A stretch of DNA of 33,276 nt from contig JAFZSI010000024.1 in NCBI GenBank assembly GCA_017619445.1, positions 1 to 33,276 on the forward strand, in the 5' to 3' direction. The DNA is from Prevotella sp. (lineage in GTDB: Bacteria > Bacteroidota > Bacteroidia > Bacteroidales > Bacteroidaceae). The position numbers were made by a program, and so were the translations under genes. The notes beneath the pieces were generated by a model, which made no database searches, had not been told where the DNA came from, and was given only the letters and a program-made list of their open reading frames with translations. This document shows positions 1 through 7,655 of the stretch, in pieces (within the stretch, counting starts at the first letter, position 1; each line of letters starts with the position of its first letter).

Positions 1-169
1 AATTATTGATAAGAGCCTCAAAGTAATGCGGCTCTGTCTTCGTACCTTCACAGACTATGAGGAAACGCACGAGTTTTTCACGAACATTCTCCTTGCGTTT
101 CTTTGCAGCCTTGGCTTCTTTACGTTCCCGCCTCAGTTTTGCGATTTCGTCTTTTCTTGAGTATCCCAT
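1..169 (-). CDS. rloB: RloB family protein, N-terminal 56 residues (cut by window edge)
   Basis: The reading frame starts at 169 and runs off the left edge after 56 codons. It opens with a very basic stretch rich in K, R and A, followed by FLIVCEGTKTEPHYFEAL. That motif is typical of the start of RloB proteins, whose fold is thought to be TOPRIM-like and nuclease-related. The start lies 9 nt after the stop of the upstream ATPase gene, so the two are almost certainly co-transcribed. RloA/RloB and the similar AbiL pairs are known from restriction-linked and abortive-infection loci. A phage-defence role here is inferred from family and pairing. The remaining domain is outside the window, so completeness cannot be judged. 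Confidence 0.82.
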   Translation of the reverse strand, partial: MGYSRKDEIAKLRRERKEAKAAKKRKENVREKLVRFLIVCEGTKTEPHYFEALINN

Positions 170-178
170 AGCAATCCT

Positions 179-1444
179 CTATTTTCCAATAAAAGGTATA
201 GCACCATAACGTCCGCGAATATAGTCGCGCTTGATATCACGGTCATTGCGAACCTTTTTCCCGTCCTCATCCTTGAATTCCACAAGCGAATAGATGTCGG
301 TTGACTCCACTTTGTCCTTCTCTGCAAACCAAATCTGATCACGGCGCACAATGTCCAAATCGAGCAGGTTAGTGTCATGAGTGGCGAAGATAAGCTGAGC
401 TCCATGTTTATTCTTCTCTGGATCCATAAACAGAAGCACAATGTTTCGTGTAAGTAGTGGGTGCAGTTTTGCATCCAGCTCATCCACAATAAGTGTCTTA
501 CCCTCGTTCAATGTGTCGAAAATAGGCCCAGAAATCTCTATCACTTTCTTTGTTCCCTCTGACTCCATCTGGTTTTTGTGGAAATTCCGCTCACCGATTA
601 CAAGTCCATTCTCATTATAGACATTATGAGTAGTTATCGGTTCGACGAAACTACCCGTGGCTATGTCTTTTTCCAATTGTGACCTTATCGACTTGGGGGC
701 ACTTTCCAAGGCCTCTTTGGGAATATCAACCTTCTTGACCGAAAAACGGGTAAAGCCCAGTTGCAGGGTCTTGAAGAAATCCTGAGCCTGGTCTGCTCCA
801 TTCAAATGTTCCAAAAACATTCTGAGCGTAAAGGCTTCGTAACCTTCGCTGTCGATTCCGGATAGTACATTGCATTCACCAAACCAGCCCATTATCGAAT
901 TGGATTTTTCGCCCTTCAACTGAGCAACAAGTGAAAGGAAAAGACGATTCGAGTTGGTCAAATCTTCTTTTCCTTGACCTTCAGAGAATCTTTTCGCTGA
1001 CACTTCAATGATGTCTCGCGAGCGCATGAAGAGCTCATACTCATTCTCACCAAATCGCTTCTCATAAAGCCACTCAGAGATGATATCGGTTTTGTTGTAT
1101 TCAAAACCATAGCGATAAAGAACCTCACCTTTTATAAACTGTATCTCAAACAACGTAGGTTGCGAGTCAGAGTTTTCATCCAATGCAAAAGGATCGTAAG
1201 GTAGCGCATCACCCTCATTCAAGCGCACAGAACGTCTGACCATGCTTCGCATAGTAGATATTGCCTGAATGAAATTACTCTTGCCACCAGAATTTGCGCC
1301 ATAGAAAACTGCCAACGGAAGTAAACTATACTTACCCTCGCTGATTACAGACTCCTTGTGCTCCTTTATTGAACTCGCCTCCATGCTAAAGGTGCGTTCC
1401 TGTTTGAAAGAGCGATAATTCTTAACTGTGAAATTTACTAGCAT
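179..1444 (-). CDS. rloA: RloA-type AAA family ATPase (AAA15/OLD-like)
   Basis: This 421-residue ABC/SMC-like ATPase belongs to the class that pairs with RloB. The Walker A motif is GANSGGKS at residues 49-56. A signature-like ESEGTKK segment lies near residue 295. Walker B is LIVDELDAKLHP, with D321 and E322, and the switch histidine is in FATHD (H356). The middle is a variable coiled insertion, as is usual for these proteins. The C-terminal IKRDYIRGRYGAIPFI segment is also common in the family. It is the first gene of a two-gene unit with the RloB gene 9 nt downstream. A Bacteroidota -7 element just upstream leaves a leader of only about 13 nt. Its role is probably to sense an invader or stress and gate the partner RloB; that is inferred, not visible here. 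Confidence 0.85.
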   Translation of the reverse strand: MLVNFTVKNYRSFKQERTFSMEASSIKEHKESVISEGKYSLLPLAVFYGANSGGKSNFIQAISTMRSMVRRSVRLNEGDALPYDPFALDENSDSQPTLFEIQFIKGEVLYRYGFEYNKTDIISEWLYEKRFGENEYELFMRSRDIIEVSAKRFSEGQGKEDLTNSNRLFLSLVAQLKGEKSNSIMGWFGECNVLSGIDSEGYEAFTLRMFLEHLNGADQAQDFFKTLQLGFTRFSVKKVDIPKEALESAPKSIRSQLEKDIATGSFVEPITTHNVYNENGLVIGERNFHKNQMESEGTKKVIEISGPIFDTLNEGKTLIVDELDAKLHPLLTRNIVLLFMDPEKNKHGAQLIFATHDTNLLDLDIVRRDQIWFAEKDKVESTDIYSLVEFKDEDGKKVRNDRDIKRDYIRGRYGAIPFIGK

Positions 1445-1461
1445 ATCTCAAAATTTTTGTG

Positions 1462-1469
1462 CAAAGATA
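1462..1469 (-). promoter_or_regulatory. Candidate -7 promoter element of the rloAB unit
   Basis: On the minus strand the sequence TATCTTTG matches the Bacteroidota -7 consensus TAnnTTTG. It ends 17 nt before the rloA start codon. I do not see a clear TTTG -33 box about 20 nt further upstream, so the promoter may be weak or regulated. Confidence 0.5.
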
Positions 1470-1505
1470 CAAATAATATTCGATATGGTCTGTGAATTGT
1501 GAGAA

Positions 1506-1530
1506 AAAATCTCAAAAATCAAGAGATTTT
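1506..1530. promoter_or_regulatory. Perfect 8-bp inverted repeat upstream of the rloAB promoter
   Basis: AAAATCTC (1506-1513) and GAGATTTT (1523-1530) are exact reverse complements separated by 9 nt. They lie about 37-61 nt upstream of the -7 element of rloAB. The spacing suits a dimeric regulator, but the arms are AT-rich and a chance origin is possible. The rest of the gap 1445-1809 is AT-rich and contains no gene I can support. A sequence resembling a -7 box (TATCTTTT, 1693-1700, plus strand) might serve the downstream LRR gene, but it has no convincing -33 box. Confidence 0.3.
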
Positions 1531-1809
1531 AACATAAACAACCGGTTTAGTTGCTCGATAATGCGAAAAGAACTCATTTTATATTTTTGTTGTGACTGTT
1601 TTGAACTATGCATATTAATAAGGACAAAAACATAGTTGAAAAATACAATTGAGTTTTATTCAAGCTCGAAATCATCCATAATTGCACATTTGTATCTTTT
1701 GGTGTTTGGTTTACAAGAGTTAAAAACGTTAAATCTTAATCATTTTCACCATCCTAAGAATCCATGAAGTCACTTTTCTACCGTTTAAGACAAAATCAAT
1801 TGAAATACA

Positions 1810-4029
1810 ATGAGTTGTAAATACTCTGGCTGTAGTGGTCTGAATTCTGTAGTAATAGGCTCTTCAGTGACAAGCATTGGAAGTAGTTCCTTCTATAACT
1901 GTAGTAGCTTGAAATCAATAGACATCCCCAATTCAGTGGTAAGTATAGGAGAAAGGGCTTTTTATAATTGCAGTGGGCTTACGTATATAAACATCGGCTC
2001 CTCTGTTGAGCAAATAGGAGCAGGGGCTTTTTCAGAATGTAAAAAAATTGAATCGGTTGTCTTTCACTGCAAAACGATTGGCCGTTGGTTTGGTCAGTAT
2101 TCATCCATTGAACAGATTACAATTGGAAATGAGGTCGAAACCATTGAATCTTCTGCTTTCAATAAATGGACAAATCTGAAATCTGTATCTATTCCCAATT
2201 CTGTGAAGAGTATCGGAGATAATCTTTTCTCTGGATGTACTAGTCTGACATCTGTAACAATAGGTAATTCCGTAACGAGCATAGGGGAAGATGCTTTCCG
2301 TGATTGTTCAAGCCTTTCATCAATTAGTATCGGTAAATCCGTGAAGAGTATTGGTCCATATGCTTTTTTCAATTGCAATGCCTTAATGGAAGTTAACATT
2401 TTTGACATTTCTTCTTGGTGCACTATCACGTTCGAGAGCAATCCTTTATACTATGCTCATCATTTGTATTTGAATGGAAAGGAAGTGAAGAATCTTGTTA
2501 TACCAAGCACCATAACAATAATAGCAGATAATGCTTTCTCTGGTTGTAGTGGCTTAACTTCAGTATCTATACCCAATTCAGTGACAAGCATCGGAAGATC
2601 TGCTTTCTCTGGCTGTAGTGGCTTAACCTCAGTATCTATACCCAATTCAGTGAGCAGTATCGGACAGTATGCTTTCCAAGGTTGTAGTGGCATAACCTCC
2701 GTCACAATCCCGAGTTCAGTGAATAGTATCGGAAATGATGCTTTTCGTGGTTGTAATGGCTTAACATCTGTTGTTTTTCATTGTAAAAGTGTTGGTGCTT
2801 GGTTTAAGGGCCTTCAATCGATAAAAAGAATAGAAATAGGTAATGATGTCAAAACTATTGAAAAAAATGCTTTTAAAGAATGCAACGGATTATCTACTAT
2901 TATCATTCCATATTCTGTAAATAAAATTGGGAGTAATGCTTTCTATGGTTGCGGTCACTTAGAAGAAGTACATATTACTGATATTGCATCTTGGTGCAGT
3001 ATTGATTTTGAGTATGGTGATTACTTCTATTATTCAAACCCATTAATATATGCTAAGCATTTGTTCCTAAATGGTACAGAAGTGAAAGATCTTGTGATAC
3101 CAAGTTCTTTGACATCTATAGGAAATGGGGCTTTTATTAATTGTTTGGACCTGACTTCTGTAACTATTCCCAACTCCGTGAAAACAATTGGGAGTTATGC
3201 TTTTCAGGGTTGTGCTAGCCTGCCTTCTATCACTTTCCCCAATTCTCTGGAAACAATTGGAAGTTATGCTTATGGTGGTTGTTCTGGCTTGACTTCGGTT
3301 ACTCTCCCAAATTCAGTGACGACAATAGGAGCAGGGGCCTTTTCACGCTGTATTCAATTGAAATCAGTAATTCTTCCACAGAACAAGGAGTATGATACAT
3401 TAGCATCTTCACTCTTTGAAAATTGCATCGAATTATCAGAAATTAATGTTCCAGAAGGTGTAACAACTATCGGAAGTCGTGCATTTCTTGGGTGTATGTC
3501 ATTAGTAACTGTAAATTTCCCACAGAGTTTAAACACTATAGATAATTATTCGTTTGCTGGTTGCAAAAACCTTGTGTCAATTAGAATTCCTGAGAGTGTA
3601 TCAAGAATTGGCAATGGTACATTTCAGGATGATTTGAACTTGGAACATATGACTGTTCTGGCTCGCATTCCTCCTACAGTATATGAAAATACCTTCCCAA
3701 ACTATTACATAAACCTATATGTGCCAAATAAATATCTTAACAACTACAAGAATACAGAAATCTGGAAAGAATTCTTCAATATCAAGGGTCTTGATGATTC
3801 TGAGCTTTCTATAAGGAATTATCAATCAGAAGAGTTGTCAGTTAAAGCCGTTGAAGGGAAAATAGTTGTTAGTGGGGCTAACAATAATGAGGTTGTCTCT
3901 GTTTTCACAATAAACGGACAACTTGTCAAAAGAGTTGTCGTAACGAATGGTTATAGTGAGATTGAATTACCACTTAATCAGCTGTACATCGTCAAGACTG
4001 CAAAGAAAACAATGAAAATCTCATTATAA
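1810..4029 (+). CDS. BspA-like leucine-rich-repeat protein with C-terminal sorting domain, probably 5'-truncated
   Basis: The 739-residue frame is built almost wholly of BspA/LRR_5 repeats of about 23 residues (pattern: SVTIPNSVTSIG..AF..CSGL). Less regular spacer repeats carry FHCKSVGAWF and DIASWCSI segments. From about residue 675 the protein changes to a short beta-rich module with VFTINGQLVKRV and a final IVKTAKKTMKISL, resembling a type IX secretion sorting domain. BspA-family proteins are cell-surface adhesins in oral and gut Bacteroidota. There is no signal peptide. The frame opens in the middle of a repeat (MSCKYSGCSGL) and an in-frame TGA at 1801 rules out extension. The gene therefore looks broken at its 5' end and the product may not be exported. 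Base composition is more AT-rich than in the housekeeping genes next to it. Confidence 0.8.
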   Translation: MSCKYSGCSGLNSVVIGSSVTSIGSSSFYNCSSLKSIDIPNSVVSIGERAFYNCSGLTYINIGSSVEQIGAGAFSECKKIESVVFHCKTIGRWFGQYSSIEQITIGNEVETIESSAFNKWTNLKSVSIPNSVKSIGDNLFSGCTSLTSVTIGNSVTSIGEDAFRDCSSLSSISIGKSVKSIGPYAFFNCNALMEVNIFDISSWCTITFESNPLYYAHHLYLNGKEVKNLVIPSTITIIADNAFSGCSGLTSVSIPNSVTSIGRSAFSGCSGLTSVSIPNSVSSIGQYAFQGCSGITSVTIPSSVNSIGNDAFRGCNGLTSVVFHCKSVGAWFKGLQSIKRIEIGNDVKTIEKNAFKECNGLSTIIIPYSVNKIGSNAFYGCGHLEEVHITDIASWCSIDFEYGDYFYYSNPLIYAKHLFLNGTEVKDLVIPSSLTSIGNGAFINCLDLTSVTIPNSVKTIGSYAFQGCASLPSITFPNSLETIGSYAYGGCSGLTSVTLPNSVTTIGAGAFSRCIQLKSVILPQNKEYDTLASSLFENCIELSEINVPEGVTTIGSRAFLGCMSLVTVNFPQSLNTIDNYSFAGCKNLVSIRIPESVSRIGNGTFQDDLNLEHMTVLARIPPTVYENTFPNYYINLYVPNKYLNNYKNTEIWKEFFNIKGLDDSELSIRNYQSEELSVKAVEGKIVVSGANNNEVVSVFTINGQLVKRVVVTNGYSEIELPLNQLYIVKTAKKTMKISL
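2533..2670 (+). repeat. Near-identical tandem 69-bp coding repeats in the LRR gene
   Basis: Two adjacent units (2533-2601 and 2602-2670) are nearly identical over their first 50 or so bases, with only synonymous-type differences visible. Each encodes one 23-residue LRR_5 unit. Such recent duplications are substrates for unequal recombination and could explain loss or gain of repeats in this gene. Confidence 0.75.
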
Positions 4030-4046
4030 AAAGCCTTTCATACATC

Positions 4047-4086
4047 ACACATTAAAAACGTCCAATAAAGGGCGTTTTTAATGTGT
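4047..4086. terminator. Bidirectional terminator between convergent genes
   Basis: The arms at 4047-4063 and 4070-4086 form a 17-bp stem with one G-T wobble and a 6-nt AATAAA loop. The stem core CGTCC/GGGCG is flanked by A-runs and T-runs on both strands. It sits between the plus-strand LRR gene (ending 4029) and the minus-strand TPR gene (ending 4114), where a shared terminator is expected. Confidence 0.9.
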
Positions 4087-4113
4087 CCAGTTTGTTTTGT
4101 TAACAGTTGGGTG

Positions 4114-5802
4114 CTATTTGTATTTGTCTATCAACGGCTGCGCTTGCGGGTTGCCCAGCTCACGGGCACGCTCAAGGTTGCGCAGTCCCTCGGCCTTGCG
4201 GTTGTTCTGCACTTGTGCGAGGCCCAGAATGAGGTAGCCGTCGCTGTAGTCGGGCTCAAGGCCAATGCATTGTTCGGCCACGGTGATGGCATCATCGGGC
4301 TTGTTGACGCGGAGCAGCAGGTTGGCTTTCTCGGCGTAGTAGAGCACGTTTTGCTGGTCGAGTGCTATGGCGGTGTTAATGTCGATGATGGCCTGCTGGA
4401 AGAGCTTTGCCTTCACTTCGCACTGCTCGCGGATGTAGTAGAAATTGGCGTTGAGCTGCGGTTGCATGAAGTAGGCGTAGATGTTGTAGTCGCTGACGGC
4501 GCGGCGGTAGTAACCGGCGGTTTCCCATGCCTGTGCGCGTGCCAGCACGTAGGGCGCTGGACTGATGCGGTTGATGCTGTCGCAGCAGACGATGGCGCTG
4601 TCGATGAGGGCGATGAACATGGTGTCCTTGGGGTTGAGCATTTGCTTGGCGTGAGCGGCTTCATAGAACACTTCGGGGCTTCGCATGTCGGTTTGAGTGA
4701 GCTGCATAAACATGTCGTGGGCCTGCTGATAGTCTCCTTTTGCGAAATTGATTTGTGCCTGCAGGTGTTTGTACACGGGCTGGGGGTTAATGCTGTTGGC
4801 TTTCTCAGCTTGCTCCATAGCGGTGTCGAATGTCCATGCCGCATAGGGTTGCTGGCTGTTGAATACGAGCTTGTTGTAGATGAGCTGTCCGTAGTTGAAG
4901 TAGGCCTCGTCTTTATGTTCGCTGTTTTTGATGACGGTCTGCATGTCGCGGGCGGCAGCATCAAATTGCCCGTCGTTCACTTCCATCTGTGCGCGGGCCT
5001 GATAGCCGTCGGGAAGGTTAGGGAACTGGCTGATGAAATCTTCTATGACGGCCTTGTGCTTGGTGGCATTGGTGCCCGAAATCATGAGTGCCAACACGGC
5101 ATCCTCGTATTTGGAGGGCAGAGCCACGGGAATGCCTATGCGGCTCATGTTGGCGTCGTTCATATTGAGGGCGTTGAGCCGCAGGTCGGTGGCGAACGAT
5201 GCTGCAGGCGCATGGATGTTCTCGCCGCTTTGCGTGAGTTGCAGCAGTCCGAGCACCTGTCCTTGCGCGTTGACAAAGGGGCAGGCATTCACATTCTCGG
5301 GTATGTTGGTGTCGAAGATATAGAACGGGTATTTATCCAAGAAGGTTTCCACGCTCTTGACGGTGGTTGCTACGGGCGCGGTGGTGCTGCTGGTTCCGTT
5401 TTTGGAATAGGCGTAGGGCAGCAGCCAAGCTTGTGAGCCTGCCGTGGCCGTTGAGGTAGCAGGAGGTGCGGCGTTGGTCTTTCCGTTGACGCGGAAGCGG
5501 GCCACATCGTAGAGGCTGTTGACTCCCAACATGCGCGTGACATCCATTTTCTTGCCGTTGGCATCAACGACCACGGCCTTCTCGGCTCCTATGAACGGGG
5601 TCAGGTCGCTGATAGCCTCGCCGTCGGCGCTGGTAAACACACCGTGGCTGCTGGCCAGTATGCTTCCGTCGGCACGGAAGGTGGTCAATGTAAACACAGC
5701 CTTGGCTGCCGCTTTCACGGGTGCTGGCTGTGCGATGGCGGTTGAAAGCTGACTGCCGACCGTTGTCAGCAGTATTGTCAGTGTAAGAAGCGTTTTTTTC
5801 AT
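4114..5802 (-). CDS. Secreted TPR protein with a degenerate trypsin-like domain
   Basis: The 562-residue product starts with a clear signal peptide (MKKTLLTLTILLTT, likely cleavage after AIA at about residue 24). Residues about 31-220 resemble the serine-protease fold seen in HtrA-like proteins: GVFTSADGEAISD matches the strand that normally precedes the catalytic histidine, and FVNAQGQVLGLLQ matches the segment after the catalytic serine. The usual GNSGGP is replaced by NACP and no catalytic histidine is evident, so it is probably not an active protease. Residues about 235-560 are tetratricopeptide repeats. The protein is likely periplasmic and binds partners or peptides. It is the last gene of a minus-strand run behind recN, and the 152-nt gap between them is filled by tandem repeats. 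Confidence 0.8.
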   Translation of the reverse strand: MKKTLLTLTILLTTVGSQLSTAIAQPAPVKAAAKAVFTLTTFRADGSILASSHGVFTSADGEAISDLTPFIGAEKAVVVDANGKKMDVTRMLGVNSLYDVARFRVNGKTNAAPPATSTATAGSQAWLLPYAYSKNGTSSTTAPVATTVKSVETFLDKYPFYIFDTNIPENVNACPFVNAQGQVLGLLQLTQSGENIHAPAASFATDLRLNALNMNDANMSRIGIPVALPSKYEDAVLALMISGTNATKHKAVIEDFISQFPNLPDGYQARAQMEVNDGQFDAAARDMQTVIKNSEHKDEAYFNYGQLIYNKLVFNSQQPYAAWTFDTAMEQAEKANSINPQPVYKHLQAQINFAKGDYQQAHDMFMQLTQTDMRSPEVFYEAAHAKQMLNPKDTMFIALIDSAIVCCDSINRISPAPYVLARAQAWETAGYYRRAVSDYNIYAYFMQPQLNANFYYIREQCEVKAKLFQQAIIDINTAIALDQQNVLYYAEKANLLLRVNKPDDAITVAEQCIGLEPDYSDGYLILGLAQVQNNRKAEGLRNLERARELGNPQAQPLIDKYK

Positions 5803-5808
5803 TTACTA

Positions 5809-5840
5809 TTTTGAACTTTGAACTTTGTATTTTGAACTTA
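5809..5840. repeat. TTTGAAC heptamer repeats upstream of the TPR gene
   Basis: On the plus strand the unit TTTGAAC recurs three times with small changes immediately before the TPR gene start. The coding-strand form is AAAGTTC. A closely related stretch occurs inside the coding sequence of the secreted LRR protein near 13177-13202. Confidence 0.7.
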
Positions 5841-5842
5841 AT

Positions 5843-5947
5843 GGGAGTTATCGGGAGTTAGCGGACAAATGCTTTTTTCTCTCTATGGGAGTTATCGGGA
5901 GTTATCGGAAGTTATCGGGAGTTAGCGGACAAATGCTTTTTTCTCTC
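5843..5947. repeat. Compound direct repeat (37-bp identical copies plus decamers)
   Basis: A 37-bp sequence occurs identically at 5847-5883 and 5911-5947. It begins GTTATCGGGAGTTAGCGGAC and ends in a CTTTTTTCTCTC run. Between the copies the decamer GTTATCGGGA and a one-base variant are repeated in tandem (5891-5910). The block lies between recN and the TPR gene and contains no open frame that I can support. Confidence 0.85.
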
Positions 5948-5976
5948 CTAACTCTTAACTCCTAACTCCTAACAAT
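5941..5976. repeat. TTAGGAG heptamer repeats overlapping the end of recN
   Basis: On the minus strand the unit GTTAGGA/GTTAAGA is repeated about four times. The first units lie inside the recN frame, supplying its last codons and the TAA stop at 5955. The same unit occurs again between hisA and hisF at 24364-24382. Confidence 0.75.
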
Positions 5977-7616
5977 TCGCGGGCGTTTTGCAGGGCGGCT
6001 TCGCTCACGTTTGCACCGCTGAGCATTTGGGCAATCTCCTCGATGCGCTGGTCGGAAGTGAGTAGCGTCATGGTGCTTAGCGTGCCCTTCGGTGTCTCGG
6101 TCTTCTCAACCTTGTAGTGGTTGGTGCCTCGGGCGGCAATCTGCGGCAGGTGGGTAATGCTGATTACCTGTCGTTCGTGGCTGCCCATTTCCTGCATGAT
6201 ATGAGCCATGCTTTCGGCGATTTTGCCGCTCACACCGGTGTCTATCTCGTCGAAGATGATGGTGGGCAGTTTCACGGTGCCGCTGATCATTGCTTTTAGC
6301 GAGAGCATGACACGGGCAATCTCGCCTCCCGATGCCACTTGGGCGACGGGTTGCAGCGGCGTGCTCTTGTTGGCACTGAACAGAAACGCCACGCGGTCGG
6401 CTCCGTCTGTGCTGATGGGCTTCGGTTCGATGCTCACCTGAAACCGCACATTGGGGATGCCTAACGGTACAAGCCGCTGTTTCATTTGCTGTTCAATGGT
6501 CTTGGCTGCCTGCTGGCGCTTGCGTGTCAGTGTCTTAGCTTTCTGCTCGGCTTGTTGCAGTGCTTTTTCCATTTGCTGCTCCAACTGCTGTAGTTGCTCG
6601 TCGCTGTTGTCTATTTGGCTGAGCTTTTCGCCAAGTTGCCGCTCGATGTCTATCAGCTCCTGCACCGTAGTCACATGGTATTTCTGCTGTAGCGTGTAAA
6701 TGTGGTCCAGTCTGTCGTTGATGGCATCAAGGTGCGACGGGTCGAAATCAACGCTGTCGAGCTTCGAGCCAATCTCGCCGGCAATGTCTTTGAGTTCAAT
6801 GTAACTGCTTTCCATCCTGGCGGCCAGTTCGCTCACGTCGCCGAACACCTTTTCAATGTTGTGCAGCGCATACGATGCTTGTCTAAGCTGTTCCACCACG
6901 CCGTTGTCTCCGCTCAGATTGTTGTCGGTTTCATAGAGCGCACTTTTTATATCCTCAGCATGGTTCAGCGTCTCGCTTTCTGCCTCAAGCCGCTCCTGTT
7001 CGCCGTCTTCCAGCTTTGCTGCCGACAGTTCGTCGTGCTGAAAGCGCATGAAATCTTCGTTTTGCCGATTTTGGGCAATCTCGTCCTTCAGTTGCTCCAG
7101 TTGGCGGGCAGTCTCTCGGTAGAGTAGGAATGCCTCACGGTAGTCGGTCAGCTCACGGGCATCATCGGCCAGTATATCGACCACGCTGAGCTGGAAGTTC
7201 TCCTTGTTGAGCAACAAGTTCTGGTGCTGGCTGTGCACATCGACGAGCTTTTCGCCCAGCTCGCGCATTTGCTGCAGCGACACAGGCGTGTCGTTCACAA
7301 ACGCGCGGCTTTTGCCCGCAGCTGTCAGTTCACGGCGCAGAATGCAGTCGTCGGCGTCGTAGTCAATGTCGTTGTCATGGAAGAATTGGCTCATGTCGTA
7401 GCGGCTGATGTCGAAATGAGCCTCAATGGTGCAGCGGTCTTTGCCTGTCTTGATGCTTTTCGAGTCGGCGCGCTGGCCGAGCAACAGACCTATGGCACCA
7501 AGAATGATGCTTTTTCCGGCACCCGTTTCTCCGGTAATGACGGAGAAACCCGGAAAGAGCTGCATATTCAGTTCATCAATGAGCGTGAAGTTCTTGATGT
7601 ATAGTTGTTTAATCAT
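5955..7616 (-). CDS. recN: DNA repair protein RecN
   Basis: This 553-residue SMC-like ATPase acts in double-strand-break repair. Walker A is GETGAGKS at residues 29-36. Long coiled-coil arms occupy about residues 150-380. The ABC signature ASGGEIARVMLSLK precedes Walker B TIIFDEIDTGVSG (D456, E457) and the H-loop ISITHLPQIAARG. Length and motif order are normal for RecN. The start ATG at 7616 gives MIKQLYIKNFTLID, the usual RecN opening. It lies 39 nt after the DUF4835 gene in a replication/CoA/repair run conserved in Bacteroidota. The last residues LGVRS and the stop are encoded by tandem-repeat DNA, so the natural C-terminus has probably been altered by repeat growth. Confidence 0.96.
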   Translation of the reverse strand: MIKQLYIKNFTLIDELNMQLFPGFSVITGETGAGKSIILGAIGLLLGQRADSKSIKTGKDRCTIEAHFDISRYDMSQFFHDNDIDYDADDCILRRELTAAGKSRAFVNDTPVSLQQMRELGEKLVDVHSQHQNLLLNKENFQLSVVDILADDARELTDYREAFLLYRETARQLEQLKDEIAQNRQNEDFMRFQHDELSAAKLEDGEQERLEAESETLNHAEDIKSALYETDNNLSGDNGVVEQLRQASYALHNIEKVFGDVSELAARMESSYIELKDIAGEIGSKLDSVDFDPSHLDAINDRLDHIYTLQQKYHVTTVQELIDIERQLGEKLSQIDNSDEQLQQLEQQMEKALQQAEQKAKTLTRKRQQAAKTIEQQMKQRLVPLGIPNVRFQVSIEPKPISTDGADRVAFLFSANKSTPLQPVAQVASGGEIARVMLSLKAMISGTVKLPTIIFDEIDTGVSGKIAESMAHIMQEMGSHERQVISITHLPQIAARGTNHYKVEKTETPKGTLSTMTLLTSDQRIEEIAQMLSGANVSEAALQNARELLGVRS

Positions 7617-7636
7617 TGGTTTGTCAGAGAATGGCC

Positions 7637-7651
7637 GTTGCCCGCGGCAAC
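7637..7651. repeat. Small hairpin between DUF4835 gene and recN
   Basis: GTTGCC (7637-7642) pairs with GGCAAC (7646-7651) around a CGC loop. It has no U-run after it on the minus strand, so it is more likely a processing or stability element than a terminator. Confidence 0.35.
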
Positions 7652-7655
7652 AGCG

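Noticed and set aside
1764-1820. Short frame MKSLFYRLRQ as the true start of the LRR gene
   Set aside because: It is out of frame with the LRR gene and stops after 18 codons. It could only be the start if a frameshift exists, so it is reported as a hint of decay and not as a gene.
4081-5436. Long plus-strand open frame of 451 codons
   Set aside because: It is opposite the TPR gene, which has a signal peptide and recognisable domains. The plus-strand product is low-complexity (V, L, G, A, H rich), a typical antisense shadow in GC-richer coding DNA.
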